Shown here in pieces: positions 8,532 to 17,646 of a DNA stretch of 64,000 nucleotides. The DNA is from Corynebacterium heidelbergense (lineage in GTDB: Bacteria > Actinomycetota > Actinomycetes > Mycobacteriales > Mycobacteriaceae), in the NCBI RefSeq assembly GCF_028609845.1, contig NZ_CP063191.1, positions 1,798,001-1,862,000 on the forward strand, in the 5' to 3' direction. How positions within the stretch are numbered: the stretch's first letter is position 1; every line of letters starts with the position of its first letter. A program made the translations under genes and the position numbers. The notes beneath the pieces are model-generated. The model saw only the letters and a list, made by a program, of their open reading frames with translations, was not told where the DNA came from and searched no databases.

Positions 8532-10552
8532 CCGAGGCGCCTGATCATCAGAAGGGTGCCCGCCACTAGGCCGATCGCGACCAATCCCCCGAGAGCCAGA
8601 GCAGGCCAGAACCACACCGGCTTGGAATCGGACTTGCCCGCCGCATCCGGCTGCGACTGGCCGGCCGGGTCGGACCCGTTGCTGGGCTGCTTCTGGTTAG
8701 CCGAGTCGGTCAGGGGCTGAAACTCCGGACCACTGACCGGGGTGCCAGTGACAACCGCTCTCATGTGGAACTTCATCGGCTGCCGGTTTTCGGCCGAGGC
8801 ACCCGTTTGCCCTGGCTTGCTTTGCAGGGTCACTCCAATAACTTGTCGGCCCGCCACAACACCATTGGGGTTTTGCGGATCAAACCCTAGTGTCGAAGCC
8901 ATGTACCGCCTCAGTGCAGCCCCGCGATTGTTTGAAGGGGTACCTGAAAGCGGGCTGCAATCGCGAGTGCCCCTGTCAACGACCTTGGAGAATGTCGGTG
9001 CCAGTGCTTCCGCTTCCAAGCACCCTGCTTGTCCTTTGGGTGTCTCGGGGTCGACGGCTTTAGCTGCGATAGCCAGATCCTGGCCCCATTCGAGGGGCAC
9101 GGAAAAGAAGCGAGTCTCGCCGGGTATGAGGTCCGATTCGATAGGTGAGTTAGCCTCAATCGGGACGGCGGTATCGGGACCAGTACCGCCCGTCACCGGC
9201 TTCGGATTGGGGCCGACGTCCTTCACGGCGTTCTCGCGATCAGTCGCGGTAATCGCTCGGGCTGGAGTGGTGCTTCGAACCGCCTTGTGGCCGGATAGGC
9301 TGACCTGGACGGGCAAGGGCTGGTCGGCCAAGAAAGGTCCATCCCGGACGACAACGATCCCGTAGTCTCCGGAATTCTGGGCCACGATGGTCTCGTCCAC
9401 GTAGGCCGGCTTTCCCGTGCTTGGGGCACTATCGTATCCACCAGGTGAAGCGGAAGGCCTCCCGTTGGGGTTGGGAGTCACGTAATTCACCCGAACTGTT
9501 CCTCGATATTCCCCTTCGCTGAGGCGGGCAGTTCCTTCGACAGGCGGGGCGACCACGCCGACGTAGAGGACGTCACCCTCTTCGAGATGGACTTTGTAGG
9601 TCCGAGCCATGGCATGCTGGCCGGACCGGGATGCGCCAGTAGCGGGAAAGTCTTGCGGGAATGCTGGAAGTTCGGTCCTGATCAGCAGCGGAGTTGTTGG
9701 CAAGCCGGGGTGCACCACCGGGGCAGATTCGAAGTTTAAGCCGTCCACCCAAGTGTCTGCACCACCACTGCCATCCCATTTACCCGGAGCACCATCGATG
9801 CGTTGGCCGGTCCCGGAGTAGCCCTCCCCTGCGCGCGTCGCTACCTTCATCTTTTCAGTAAGACTCGCCGCGTCCCCCGCATCCGCGTAAGACCCACCTG
9901 TGACTTGGGCCACACACTCCAAGTCCCGCCGCCCCTGCTCATCGATGTTCAATCCAATTGTATTGACAACGAGATCAACCCCTTGACCTTTCAGCTCCCT
10001 AGCCACCTCACAGACTGGCGGCGGAGCACACGTATCCACCCCGTCGCTAACGACCACCACGCTGCGCGGACCCGACGACGGCAACGCCGCCGCTGCCTTA
10101 CGCAACGCCGCCCCAATAGGCGTATAACCCCGTGGGATCACACTCGCAACGGCAGCCTTCGCCCGATCCACATCCCCTTGAGAAACCGGTCGCAATTCAG
10201 TCACATCTGCACAACCAGCCGCCTTCTCCTCGTCCGAACTACCCGTCTGTGTCCCGTACGTCAGTAACCCAAACCGCTGCTGGGGCCCCAAGGCATCGAT
10301 CAGCGAGGACGTCGCCTGCTTCGCCGCATCAATGCGCGTCATCTCCCCACCTGCATCCGGAGTTAACATCGACCCCGAAGCATCCAACACCACCTCGACC
10401 GGAACACCATCCCCAACAGGCTCGGGCTGCGCACTTGCATCACCCGCCGAGGTGAAACCGCCCGCCACAACCGCAATTACCACAGCCAAAGACCAGGCCA
10501 CTCCACGTTTGGGAACACAATGTACACCCCGCATCAACCGACCCACCGCCAC
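8528..10552 (-). CDS. Exported VWA-domain protein with C-terminal membrane anchor
   Basis: 674 residues. A signal peptide (1-41, ending DASA) is followed by a von Willebrand factor A domain. Its metal-binding MIDAS motif DASGS is at 57-61, with conserved GYTPIGAAL (Thr of the MIDAS) and VVVVSDGVDTC segments further on. The middle and C-terminal parts look like extracellular beta-rich domains, then a Ser/Gln/Asp-rich linker and one membrane helix (about 648-670) with an RRLG cytoplasmic tail. It is therefore a surface protein anchored by one helix, with a cation-dependent adhesion-type module. Partners are unknown. Its stop overlaps that of the PPA1309-type gene. It is separated from the PDZ protease gene by 111 bp and may share its transcript. 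Confidence 0.85.
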   Translation of the reverse strand: MAVGRLMRGVHCVPKRGVAWSLAVVIAVVAGGFTSAGDASAQPEPVGDGVPVEVVLDASGSMLTPDAGGEMTRIDAAKQATSSLIDALGPQQRFGLLTYGTQTGSSDEEKAAGCADVTELRPVSQGDVDRAKAAVASVIPRGYTPIGAALRKAAAALPSSGPRSVVVVSDGVDTCAPPPVCEVARELKGQGVDLVVNTIGLNIDEQGRRDLECVAQVTGGSYADAGDAASLTEKMKVATRAGEGYSGTGQRIDGAPGKWDGSGGADTWVDGLNFESAPVVHPGLPTTPLLIRTELPAFPQDFPATGASRSGQHAMARTYKVHLEEGDVLYVGVVAPPVEGTARLSEGEYRGTVRVNYVTPNPNGRPSASPGGYDSAPSTGKPAYVDETIVAQNSGDYGIVVVRDGPFLADQPLPVQVSLSGHKAVRSTTPARAITATDRENAVKDVGPNPKPVTGGTGPDTAVPIEANSPIESDLIPGETRFFSVPLEWGQDLAIAAKAVDPETPKGQAGCLEAEALAPTFSKVVDRGTRDCSPLSGTPSNNRGAALRRYMASTLGFDPQNPNGVVAGRQVIGVTLQSKPGQTGASAENRQPMKFHMRAVVTGTPVSGPEFQPLTDSANQKQPSNGSDPAGQSQPDAAGKSDSKPVWFWPALALGGLVAIGLVAGTLLMIRRLG

Positions 10553-10663
10553 AACCCCACTTCAGTCGTACCGCTTAAACACACCGGCTACCGCCTAGGG
10601 TAAAACACCCTGCAGACAACCGCTGGACAAGATGTCACCCCGCTCCCAGGCAGGGTCGCTCAG

Positions 10664-11773
10664 CTACTCACAATGGCTGGGCTGTTTACCCCCGTCGAGG
10701 TCCTTCAAGTCCCCCACTGCATCGGAAAGCGAATCGACTTTAATCAGCTCGATTCCTTTCTCTCCTTCCTGAACGGCTTCCGCGCAGTTGTCGGCCGGTA
10801 CGAGAAACGCGCTGGCCCCGGCGTCCTTAGCCGCCTGAATTTTATGGGTGATCCCCCCAATGGGCCCGACCTTGCCTTCCGCATCGATCGTGCCCGTTCC
10901 CGCGATGAATCGGCCGCCCGTTAACTCCCCGGGCGACAACTTATCAACCACGGCCAACGAGAACATCAACCCCGCAGAGGGGCCGCCAATATCGGCGAGG
11001 TTGTACTCCACCCGCAACCCCCCCGCAGGCTGGGCCACCGTCGTCACCCCCAGGAACGCCGATTTCTCCCGGCCCTGCCGAAACTCCTCAGGAGTCTCGG
11101 CCAAAGTCACAGGGAAAGACACGCTCTTGCCCCGCCGATCTACCGTGACCGTCACTGTGTCCCCCGGCGCATGCTCTCGCACCGCGGCGGCGACATCCGA
11201 GGGCAGGGTGACCTTCTTATCGTTTACGGACGTGATCACATCATTGACGTTCATCACCGATGCAGCCGGAGAGCTCTCGCTGGTCTTGATCACCATCGTT
11301 TCCAGCGGGCGCCGGAGGTAGCTCATCGCCGCGATAGTCGCATTGGATTCCGAGTTGGCAAAGGCCTGCTCGTTATCCTTCTGCACCTGCTGCGGGGACT
11401 TGCCCGCGGGGAAGACCTGTTCAATGGGGACGAGCGTGTCCTCCGTAAACAGCCACCGGCTCATCGCCTGGGCCAACGTCATCTTGGTGCGCACCGAGAC
11501 CGTGGTCATGTTGAGATGACCGGAAGTCTTGTCCTGTTCAGCGCCAACGATATCTACGACGGGCCGCCCCTCCGCCTGCCCCAGAGTGTCGAAGGTTGGG
11601 CCCGGCCCCTCGGCAGCGTAGGGGACCGTCAGATCGATGTCCGTGCCGGGAACCGTGGGCAATGTCAGCAAGGACATCACAGCCGCTACGGGCACGGCAC
11701 CGAGGACGACGGTGCGCGATCGCCGGTTCCAGATTTTCACCCGTCTCACCTTACCTTCCGCCCGCCCCGGCAC
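10664..11773 (-). CDS. PDZ-domain Lon-like serine protease (YlbL type)
   Basis: 369 residues. A short basic N-terminus leads to one membrane helix (about 21-40). A PDZ domain (about 150-225) is followed by a Lon-type S16 protease domain. The catalytic Ser is in GGPSAG (Ser266) and the paired Lys is in GGITHKI (Lys311). The active site lies outside the cytoplasm, tethered to the membrane. Family members such as Bacillus YlbL degrade membrane or cell-division regulators; the substrate here is unknown. The frame starts at a GTG (11773); in-frame GTG codons at 11749 and 11740 with purine-rich upstream bases are alternatives. It is divergent from the DUF2342 gene, the same arrangement as Rv3194c/Rv3195. 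Confidence 0.88.
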   Translation of the reverse strand: MPGRAEGKVRRVKIWNRRSRTVVLGAVPVAAVMSLLTLPTVPGTDIDLTVPYAAEGPGPTFDTLGQAEGRPVVDIVGAEQDKTSGHLNMTTVSVRTKMTLAQAMSRWLFTEDTLVPIEQVFPAGKSPQQVQKDNEQAFANSESNATIAAMSYLRRPLETMVIKTSESSPAASVMNVNDVITSVNDKKVTLPSDVAAAVREHAPGDTVTVTVDRRGKSVSFPVTLAETPEEFRQGREKSAFLGVTTVAQPAGGLRVEYNLADIGGPSAGLMFSLAVVDKLSPGELTGGRFIAGTGTIDAEGKVGPIGGITHKIQAAKDAGASAFLVPADNCAEAVQEGEKGIELIKVDSLSDAVGDLKDLDGGKQPSHCE

Positions 11774-11879
11774 CCAGGCCAGGCTCCCCCTCCGAGCCGA
11801 TGAGTTGTTCGCTCACAGCGCACGCCGGGATGGCCCGAGGCGGGCGACGAAACAATTCCTTCTCAGTAGGGTTGGGAAC

Positions 11880-13367
11880 ATGAGTAACTTTGGTTTTGGC
11901 TCCTCCTCGTCCAACGATGACTCGGACGACGACCGCCACAACAATGATCCGAACCAGAACCCCTTCGGATTCTTCTTCGGCATGGGCCCGCAGGGCCCGG
12001 GCGGGGGCAACGGGGGTTTCGGCGGAAACTTCGGTGACATGCTCAACCAGTTCGGGGCGATGATCAGCGGCTTCGGCTCCGACCTGAACAACTCCGACGG
12101 CAACGGGGCCGTGAACTACGCGATGTCGGAGCGGATCGCCCGTCGGCACATTGCGGACGCCAAGGGGCCCAAGCCCACGGATTCTCAGGCCGTCGCGGAA
12201 GCTGTGCGCTTGGCCGAGCTATGGCTCGATGAAGCCACTGCGCTGCCCGCCGGAGCTACCGGTTCCGTCGCCTTCGGCCCAGAGCAATGGCTGGAGGAGA
12301 CCCTACCGACCTGGAAGCGACTGGTGGATCCCCTCGCGGAAAACCTCGGGAAGGCCGCGATGGGGGGCGTCCCCAAGGAAATGCAGGAACACATGGGTCC
12401 CATGGCGGGCATCATGAAGCAGGCAAACGCCATGAACTTCGGTGTTCAATTGGGCACCACACTCGGCGAGCTGGCCAAGGGCGTAGTGCTCTCCACCCAG
12501 TGGGGCATGCCTCTGGCGCAGGGACGCACCGCCGCCATCGCTACCAACCACCTAGAGGAGATGGCCAAAACCCTCGGCGCGGACCGCCGGGAAACCCTCA
12601 TCTATCTGGCCTGCCGCGAAGCCGCCCACTTCCGACTGTTCCAGCACGTCCCCTGGCTGGCAGAGCGGCTCATTCTGGATGTGGAAGAGTTTGCGGCCGG
12701 GCTGGCCCTGGACAACTCCGCCATGGAGGAGGCCTCCGGGGAATTCAACCCGGAGATGCTCAACGACCCCGAATCCCTCAAGGGCTTCATGGAACGCCTG
12801 CAGGGGGCCGACCTCTCCCCGAAGGTCGTCAGCTCTAACGCGCACGCGCGCCAACGCCTGGAGACAAGCCTCAGCCTCGTGGAGGGATGGGTGGACTACG
12901 TCGTCGGCGCGGCCCTGGGATCCCGCATGCCCAACTCCGCCATGCTCGGGGCGGCGTGGTCCTCCTTCCGCAACAACGGGTCCCCCATGATGGAGGCGCT
13001 CACGAAAACAGTGGGCATCAGCCTAACCGCCCCCAAAGCCAACGAAGCCGCCGAGCTCTGGCGGCGCCTGGAGGACGCGGTAGGCACTGAACGCCGAGAC
13101 GCCGTGTGGAACCACCCGGACTTCCTGCCGGTGGCAGAGGACCTGGACAATCCCGCCGGATACATTGGGAAAATCGCCTTCGACGAGGACGAGATGTCCA
13201 CCTTCGACCCCATTGGGGAGATCGAGAAACTCGAGCGCGACAACCAACAGCCTGACACCGAAGAGCAACCGTCAGCCGGGGACGACAACGACACCAACGA
13301 CAACGGTGACAAGAGCAACAACGGGGACAACGACAACAACGGCGAGGAACCCGGCAACAAGAACTAA
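11880..13367 (+). CDS. DUF2342-family zinc-dependent metalloprotease-like protein
   Basis: 495 residues. The first ~75 are a Ser/Asp/Asn/Gly-rich disordered head. The conserved domain follows, with the family's signature EAAHFRLFQH at about 247-256, a variant zinc-protease helix in which the usual HExxH is replaced by EAAH plus a second His six residues later. A VEGWVDYVV helix (about 340) is also typical. The last ~50 residues are an Asn/Asp/Gly-rich tail. The family was once linked to F420 biosynthesis by association only; the biochemical role is unproven. The ATG at 11880 is chosen because the longer frame from 11637 overlaps the divergent protease gene. It is probably co-transcribed with the ThiF/cyclodehydratase-like gene 167 bp downstream. 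Confidence 0.85.
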   Translation: MSNFGFGSSSSNDDSDDDRHNNDPNQNPFGFFFGMGPQGPGGGNGGFGGNFGDMLNQFGAMISGFGSDLNNSDGNGAVNYAMSERIARRHIADAKGPKPTDSQAVAEAVRLAELWLDEATALPAGATGSVAFGPEQWLEETLPTWKRLVDPLAENLGKAAMGGVPKEMQEHMGPMAGIMKQANAMNFGVQLGTTLGELAKGVVLSTQWGMPLAQGRTAAIATNHLEEMAKTLGADRRETLIYLACREAAHFRLFQHVPWLAERLILDVEEFAAGLALDNSAMEEASGEFNPEMLNDPESLKGFMERLQGADLSPKVVSSNAHARQRLETSLSLVEGWVDYVVGAALGSRMPNSAMLGAAWSSFRNNGSPMMEALTKTVGISLTAPKANEAAELWRRLEDAVGTERRDAVWNHPDFLPVAEDLDNPAGYIGKIAFDEDEMSTFDPIGEIEKLERDNQQPDTEEQPSAGDDNDTNDNGDKSNNGDNDNNGEEPGNKN

Positions 13368-13534
13368 CTGGACAGGTCGGCCCCCCCCACCAGGACCACC
13401 TGTGGAAAACCCGGCGCCGCCCCGGGGGTTCCCACGTCGGCGGTGGTTATACTCAACCGCCGAGAACGTCTCCCGCCCCCCCAGGGGGGAAGAGGTGGGA
13501 AACAATAGCGACAAAGGGGGGAACCACCGGGGCC

Positions 13535-14440
13535 ATGACCGCGCAACCAGAACCATCAGCACCCCCCACGCGGGCCTCAGCGGAGCTGGCGGTAACCGGC
13601 CCCGGCCCCCTGTTGTGTCGGCTGCGCCCCGGCCTGGCCCTGCTCGTCCGGCCTAGAGGTGCGGTCCAGTTCGGCACGCACCCCCACACCGCCCGCATCC
13701 TCCCGCTGCCCACCACGGTGAGCCCCGGACAAGTCGTGTACGTCCTGGACCGTGCCCGGCGCCCCACCGAAAGCCACGCCCTGGCCACCAGCCTCAGCCA
13801 CTGCGGCATCCGCCCCAGCCAAGCTACGGGCATAGTGAGCGAACTGCTGGCCGCAGGCGTTCTGCAACCCGCGCCGCCAACCCCCACCGCCCACCGGCCC
13901 TGGCACTACCTGCACACCGGGCGCGTCAGCCAGGACGTCGCGGACATCCTCCAGCGGGACGGCATCCCCACCACCCCCGTCCGCCGCCCCGGGGGTGAAC
14001 CGCTCCTGCTCGCCGGCATGCTCTTCCCGCCGGCGGACCTCACCTACCAGCTCATGGAACGGCGAATCCCCCACTACCCCTTCGGCATCCTCGACGGCCA
14101 CGCCGTCGCCGGCCCCCTCGTCCTCCCCGGCCACACCCCCTGCCTCAGCTGCCTGGACCACCTATACCTGCACCAAGACGCGTTGTGGCGCAGCATCCGC
14201 CTGCAGGCCGCCGCCCGCCCCACCGGCACCACCCACACCCTCAGCGAACTGCTCGGGGCCCTCGTGCGCAGCATTTTGCTCACGCACCTGGACCCCTGGC
14301 GGCAGGCCGGCTGCCCGCCAGCACCCCTGAGCCCAGAGCTCACCCAGCGCATCAGCATCGCGCCACACGCCCTGGACCCCACCCGCGAGCCCATCCCCGC
14401 CGCCCCCGACTGCCCGGGCTGCGAACTCGCCCGGGCCTAG
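13535..14440 (+). CDS. Cyclodehydratase/ThiF-like conserved protein with paired CxxC zinc site
   Basis: 301 residues, Pro/His-rich, no signal peptide. The N-terminal part (about 25-110) resembles the winged-helix peptide-clasp found in leader-binding domains of azole-peptide biosynthesis proteins. The C-terminal part resembles a reduced E1/ThiF fold. It contains HTPCLSCLDHL (Cys203, Cys206) and a final CPGC (Cys293, Cys296), together a likely structural zinc site as in E1-like proteins. I see no clear GxGxxG nucleotide-binding motif. The M. tuberculosis neighbour in the same position (Rv3196) is also uncharacterised. No precursor peptide or partner dehydrogenase gene is visible nearby. The stop overlaps that of uvrD2 by four bases (CTAG). 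The fold assignment is an inference. Confidence 0.55.
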   Translation: MTAQPEPSAPPTRASAELAVTGPGPLLCRLRPGLALLVRPRGAVQFGTHPHTARILPLPTTVSPGQVVYVLDRARRPTESHALATSLSHCGIRPSQATGIVSELLAAGVLQPAPPTPTAHRPWHYLHTGRVSQDVADILQRDGIPTTPVRRPGGEPLLLAGMLFPPADLTYQLMERRIPHYPFGILDGHAVAGPLVLPGHTPCLSCLDHLYLHQDALWRSIRLQAAARPTGTTHTLSELLGALVRSILLTHLDPWRQAGCPPAPLSPELTQRISIAPHALDPTREPIPAAPDCPGCELARA

Positions 14441-16572
14441 GCGTAGTTCCGGGTGATGGCCAGAATGTCCTCGCCGAAGCGCTCGATTTTCACCGGCCCC
14501 ATCCCCGGCACTTGTACCAGCTCCTCGGCCGTCGTCGGCATCCGCTGCACGATCGCACGGATCGTCGCATCCGTCACCACGGTGTACGCCGGAGCCCCCA
14601 GGGCCTTCGCCTGCTCCAACCGCCACTGCCGCAGCGCTTCTACCACCACCTGATCGCCGTCCAACGCGTGCTCGCCGCACCGGGACAAGATCCGCATCTC
14701 CGGCGTGCTCAGCCGAGCCCCGCACACCATGCAGGCGTGTTTCGGGGCGCCCAGCTTCTCCCCCTTGCCGCCGGTCCCCCTCCCGCGCGCGGATCCCCCT
14801 CGGCCCGGCGCGCCGCTGCTGGCGTCCCCAGCCACATTCGGCACCAGATCGTCCAGGAACCGCGAGCGCACCCGACTGGACCGACCCCCCGCCTGCCGAG
14901 CCACCGGCCACGACAGGTGCAGGTGCTCCCGGGCGCGCGTCACCCCCACGTACAGCAGGCGGCGTTCCTCCTCGATGGCCTCCTGGGCGCCGGGGCCTCG
15001 GGTGGCGTAGTGGATGGGCAGCATGTCGTCGGTGAGGCCTACGAGGAACACCGCATCCCACTCCAAGCCCTTCGCCGCGTGAATGCTGGCGAGGGTCACG
15101 CCCTCCACCCGCGGGGGGTTCTTCGCGCTCGCGCGCTCCTGGAGCATGCCGAAGACCGTGGGGAAGGTTAGCTGCGGGGAGGCCGTGGTGATCTCCTCCA
15201 CCAGTTGCGCGAGCGCATTGAGGGACTGCCAGCGCTGGCGTTCCTCCGCGCCCGTCGGTTCGGTTGGGGTCAGGCCCACCGGCACGAGGCTGGCCCGCGC
15301 GGCCTGGGCCACGTCCCCCTCCTCCGGTTGAAACTCCCCGGCCGCGGCCTTCAGCGCCGCCATGCCCTGGCGCACCTCCGCCCGCGCGAAGAAGCCCTCG
15401 CCGCCCTTGACCTGGTAACCGATCCCGGCGGTATCCAGGGCATGCTCGATGCTCTCCGATTGGGCGTTGATGCGGTACAGCACCGCGATTTCGGACGCCG
15501 CCACGCCGCGCTTGAGCAACTTTCCGATGCGGGCGACGACCTGCTCCGCCTCCTCGGTGGGATCCGCGTACTCCTCGAAGGTGGGCTTTGGCCCCGCCGC
15601 GCGCTGGCCCTCCAGGCTCAGGCGGGATCCTGCGATGCGGCCCGTCGCGCGGCCGATGAGGTCGTTGGCCAGGCCCACGACCTGGGGTGTGGAGCGGTAA
15701 TCGCGGTGCAGGCGGACGGTCACCGCCTCCGGGTAGCGGGTGGAGAAGTCCATGAGGAAGCGGGGGGTGGCCCCATTGAAGCTGTAGATCGTTTGATTGG
15801 CATCCCCCACCACCGTGAGGTCGTCCCGCTGGCCCACCCAGGCCTCCAGCACGCGTTGTTGCAGCGGCGTGACGTCCTGGTACTCGTCGACAACAAAGCT
15901 GCGATAGCGGGAGCGGAACTCGTCGGCGATGCCCGGGTTCGTCTCGATCGCCGCGGCCATGTGCAGCAGGAGGTCGTCGAAGTCGAGCAGGATGCCCTCC
16001 CCCGTGGTCTTGGACTGCTCGTAGGCGTTGAAAACGGCGACGAACTGTTCCGGCGGCACCGGGCAGTCCCGCCGATCCGGTTCCACCCGCGCCGGGTACT
16101 CCTCCGGCACGACCAGGGAGGACTTGGCCCACTCGATCTCACCGACTAGGTCCTTGACCACCGTCTTGGAGGGCTCCACCCCGCACCGCCGGGCCGCCCG
16201 GGAGACCAGGCGGTACTTCGAATCCAGCAGGGCCCAGGGCAGGTCCCCGCCGGCATAGCTGCGCCAGAAGTAGCTCAACTGTCGGCGGGCGGCGGCGTGG
16301 AACGTCTTGGCCTGCACACGGGCCACCCCCATCATGGCCAGGCGCTCGCGCATTTCCGCCGCAGCCCGGGAGGTGAAGGTGACGGCGAGGACTCCGTCTG
16401 GGTTGACGTAGCCGCCGTCCACGAGGTGGGCGATGCGGTGGGTGATGGTGCGCGTCTTCCCTGTCCCGGCTCCGGCGATGATACACACGGGCCCGCGCGG
16501 GGCGGTGGCGGCGCGTAGCTGCTCCGGGTCCAGGCCGCTGAGGTCCACGGCCCTTGGAGAGGCGGGGGCCAT
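14437..16572 (-). CDS. uvrD2: ATP-dependent DNA helicase UvrD2 (SF1, with HRDC domain)
   Basis: 711 residues. Walker A GAGTGKT is at about 34-40, with the VDEYQD Walker B and VVGDANQTIYSFNGA motifs of UvrD/Rep helicases. Motif V/VI segments (ASIHAAKGLEW, LYVGVTRARE) and a C-terminal HRDC domain (about 630-711) follow. Between them is the UvrD2-specific metal-binding knuckle, here C-x2-C-x14-C-x2-H instead of four cysteines. It translocates 3'-5' on single-stranded DNA in replication and repair. The ATG directly follows the stop of the K+ channel gene (TAGATG), so the two are translationally coupled at the end of the adnAB operon. M. tuberculosis has nudC inserted here; it is absent. Confidence 0.93.
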   Translation of the reverse strand: MAPASPRAVDLSGLDPEQLRAATAPRGPVCIIAGAGTGKTRTITHRIAHLVDGGYVNPDGVLAVTFTSRAAAEMRERLAMMGVARVQAKTFHAAARRQLSYFWRSYAGGDLPWALLDSKYRLVSRAARRCGVEPSKTVVKDLVGEIEWAKSSLVVPEEYPARVEPDRRDCPVPPEQFVAVFNAYEQSKTTGEGILLDFDDLLLHMAAAIETNPGIADEFRSRYRSFVVDEYQDVTPLQQRVLEAWVGQRDDLTVVGDANQTIYSFNGATPRFLMDFSTRYPEAVTVRLHRDYRSTPQVVGLANDLIGRATGRIAGSRLSLEGQRAAGPKPTFEEYADPTEEAEQVVARIGKLLKRGVAASEIAVLYRINAQSESIEHALDTAGIGYQVKGGEGFFARAEVRQGMAALKAAAGEFQPEEGDVAQAARASLVPVGLTPTEPTGAEERQRWQSLNALAQLVEEITTASPQLTFPTVFGMLQERASAKNPPRVEGVTLASIHAAKGLEWDAVFLVGLTDDMLPIHYATRGPGAQEAIEEERRLLYVGVTRAREHLHLSWPVARQAGGRSSRVRSRFLDDLVPNVAGDASSGAPGRGGSARGRGTGGKGEKLGAPKHACMVCGARLSTPEMRILSRCGEHALDGDQVVVEALRQWRLEQAKALGAPAYTVVTDATIRAIVQRMPTTAEELVQVPGMGPVKIERFGEDILAITRNYA

Positions 16573-17646
16573 CTACTGCTCCTCCTCTGGGGTGGGGTTG
16601 CCCCGCACGAAGAGGATGCGATCGCCCGGCTCGATGGTCTCCGCTTCCGCCGAGTCGATGCGGTAGAGCTCCCCGGATCGGACCACGCCGAGGACGATGT
16701 CCTCCAACACGCGGGGGTTGCCCCCGACTTCCTCCTCCACCACGAGGCGCTCGGCGATGGAGAAGCCCTCGTCCGGGCTGAGCAGGTCCTCCATCATTTC
16801 CGTCACCGAGGGGGTCACAGTGGCCAGGCCCATGAGTCGGCCGGCGGTCTCGGAGGACACCACCACCGAGTCCGCCCCGGACTGGCGTAGCAGGTGGGAG
16901 TTGTCGGACTCCCGCACGCTCGCGACGATCGTGGCAGACGGGGCGATCTCGCGCACGGAGAGTGTGATGAGCACCGCGGTGTCGTCCTTGTTGGGGGCCA
17001 CCACCACGGCCCGGGCCCGGTTGACCCCGGCGAGCTTCAGCACATCCGAGCGCGTCGCGGAACCGTACACCGTCACCAGCCCCTGCGCTTCGGCGAGGTC
17101 CAGCACTTCCCGGTCGTAGTCGATGACCACGATCTGGGCGGGGGACACCCCGTCCGCGAGCAGCGCGGAGATGGCGGAGCGGCCCTTCGTGCCATAGCCA
17201 ATGACAATGGTGTGGTTGCGCATGCGTTTCCTCCAGCGGCGGATTTGCAGGGTTTTGCGGGATTCCTCCGTCAGGACGGAGAGGGTGGTGCCGACCAGCA
17301 GGATGAGGAAGATGACCCTCATGGGGGTGATGAGGAAGATATTCATCAGCCGGGCGTGCTGAGTCACCGGCGAGATGTCTCCGTAACCGGTGGTGGACAG
17401 GGACACGGCCGCGTAGTAGACCGCATCCACGAACGTGTCCAGCTTGGTGTAACCCTGCCGGTCCATGTACACCGTGATGGCCGTGAGCAGCAACAACACG
17501 ACGGCGTAGGCCATCCTCCGCAGGATCAGCCACCAGGGGCTCTGCTGCTCCGTCTGCGGGATGCGCACGATATTGAGCAGCGCGTGGTGCGGCAGCTCGT
17601 CGACCTCTCGGTCGGCACGGAACCGGTCCCGCAACCTGTCATCCAT
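16573..17646 (-). CDS. Two-helix potassium channel with cytoplasmic TrkA/RCK domain
   Basis: 357 residues. Two membrane helices (about 41-60 and 102-125) flank a pore loop with the K+ selectivity filter TTGYGD (85-90). An RCK N-terminal domain (about 143-270, with the nucleotide-binding IVIGYGTKG turn) and a TrkA-C domain (about 285-350) follow. The architecture is that of CglK of C. glutamicum and of Rv3200c. It would conduct K+ and set membrane potential, gated by ligand binding to RCK domains. The start overlaps the end of adnB by eight bases and the stop touches the start of uvrD2. It is thus locked into a DNA-repair operon, a conserved but unexplained pairing. Confidence 0.92.
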   Translation of the reverse strand: MDDRLRDRFRADREVDELPHHALLNIVRIPQTEQQSPWWLILRRMAYAVVLLLLTAITVYMDRQGYTKLDTFVDAVYYAAVSLSTTGYGDISPVTQHARLMNIFLITPMRVIFLILLVGTTLSVLTEESRKTLQIRRWRKRMRNHTIVIGYGTKGRSAISALLADGVSPAQIVVIDYDREVLDLAEAQGLVTVYGSATRSDVLKLAGVNRARAVVVAPNKDDTAVLITLSVREIAPSATIVASVRESDNSHLLRQSGADSVVVSSETAGRLMGLATVTPSVTEMMEDLLSPDEGFSIAERLVVEEEVGGNPRVLEDIVLGVVRSGELYRIDSAEAETIEPGDRILFVRGNPTPEEEQ

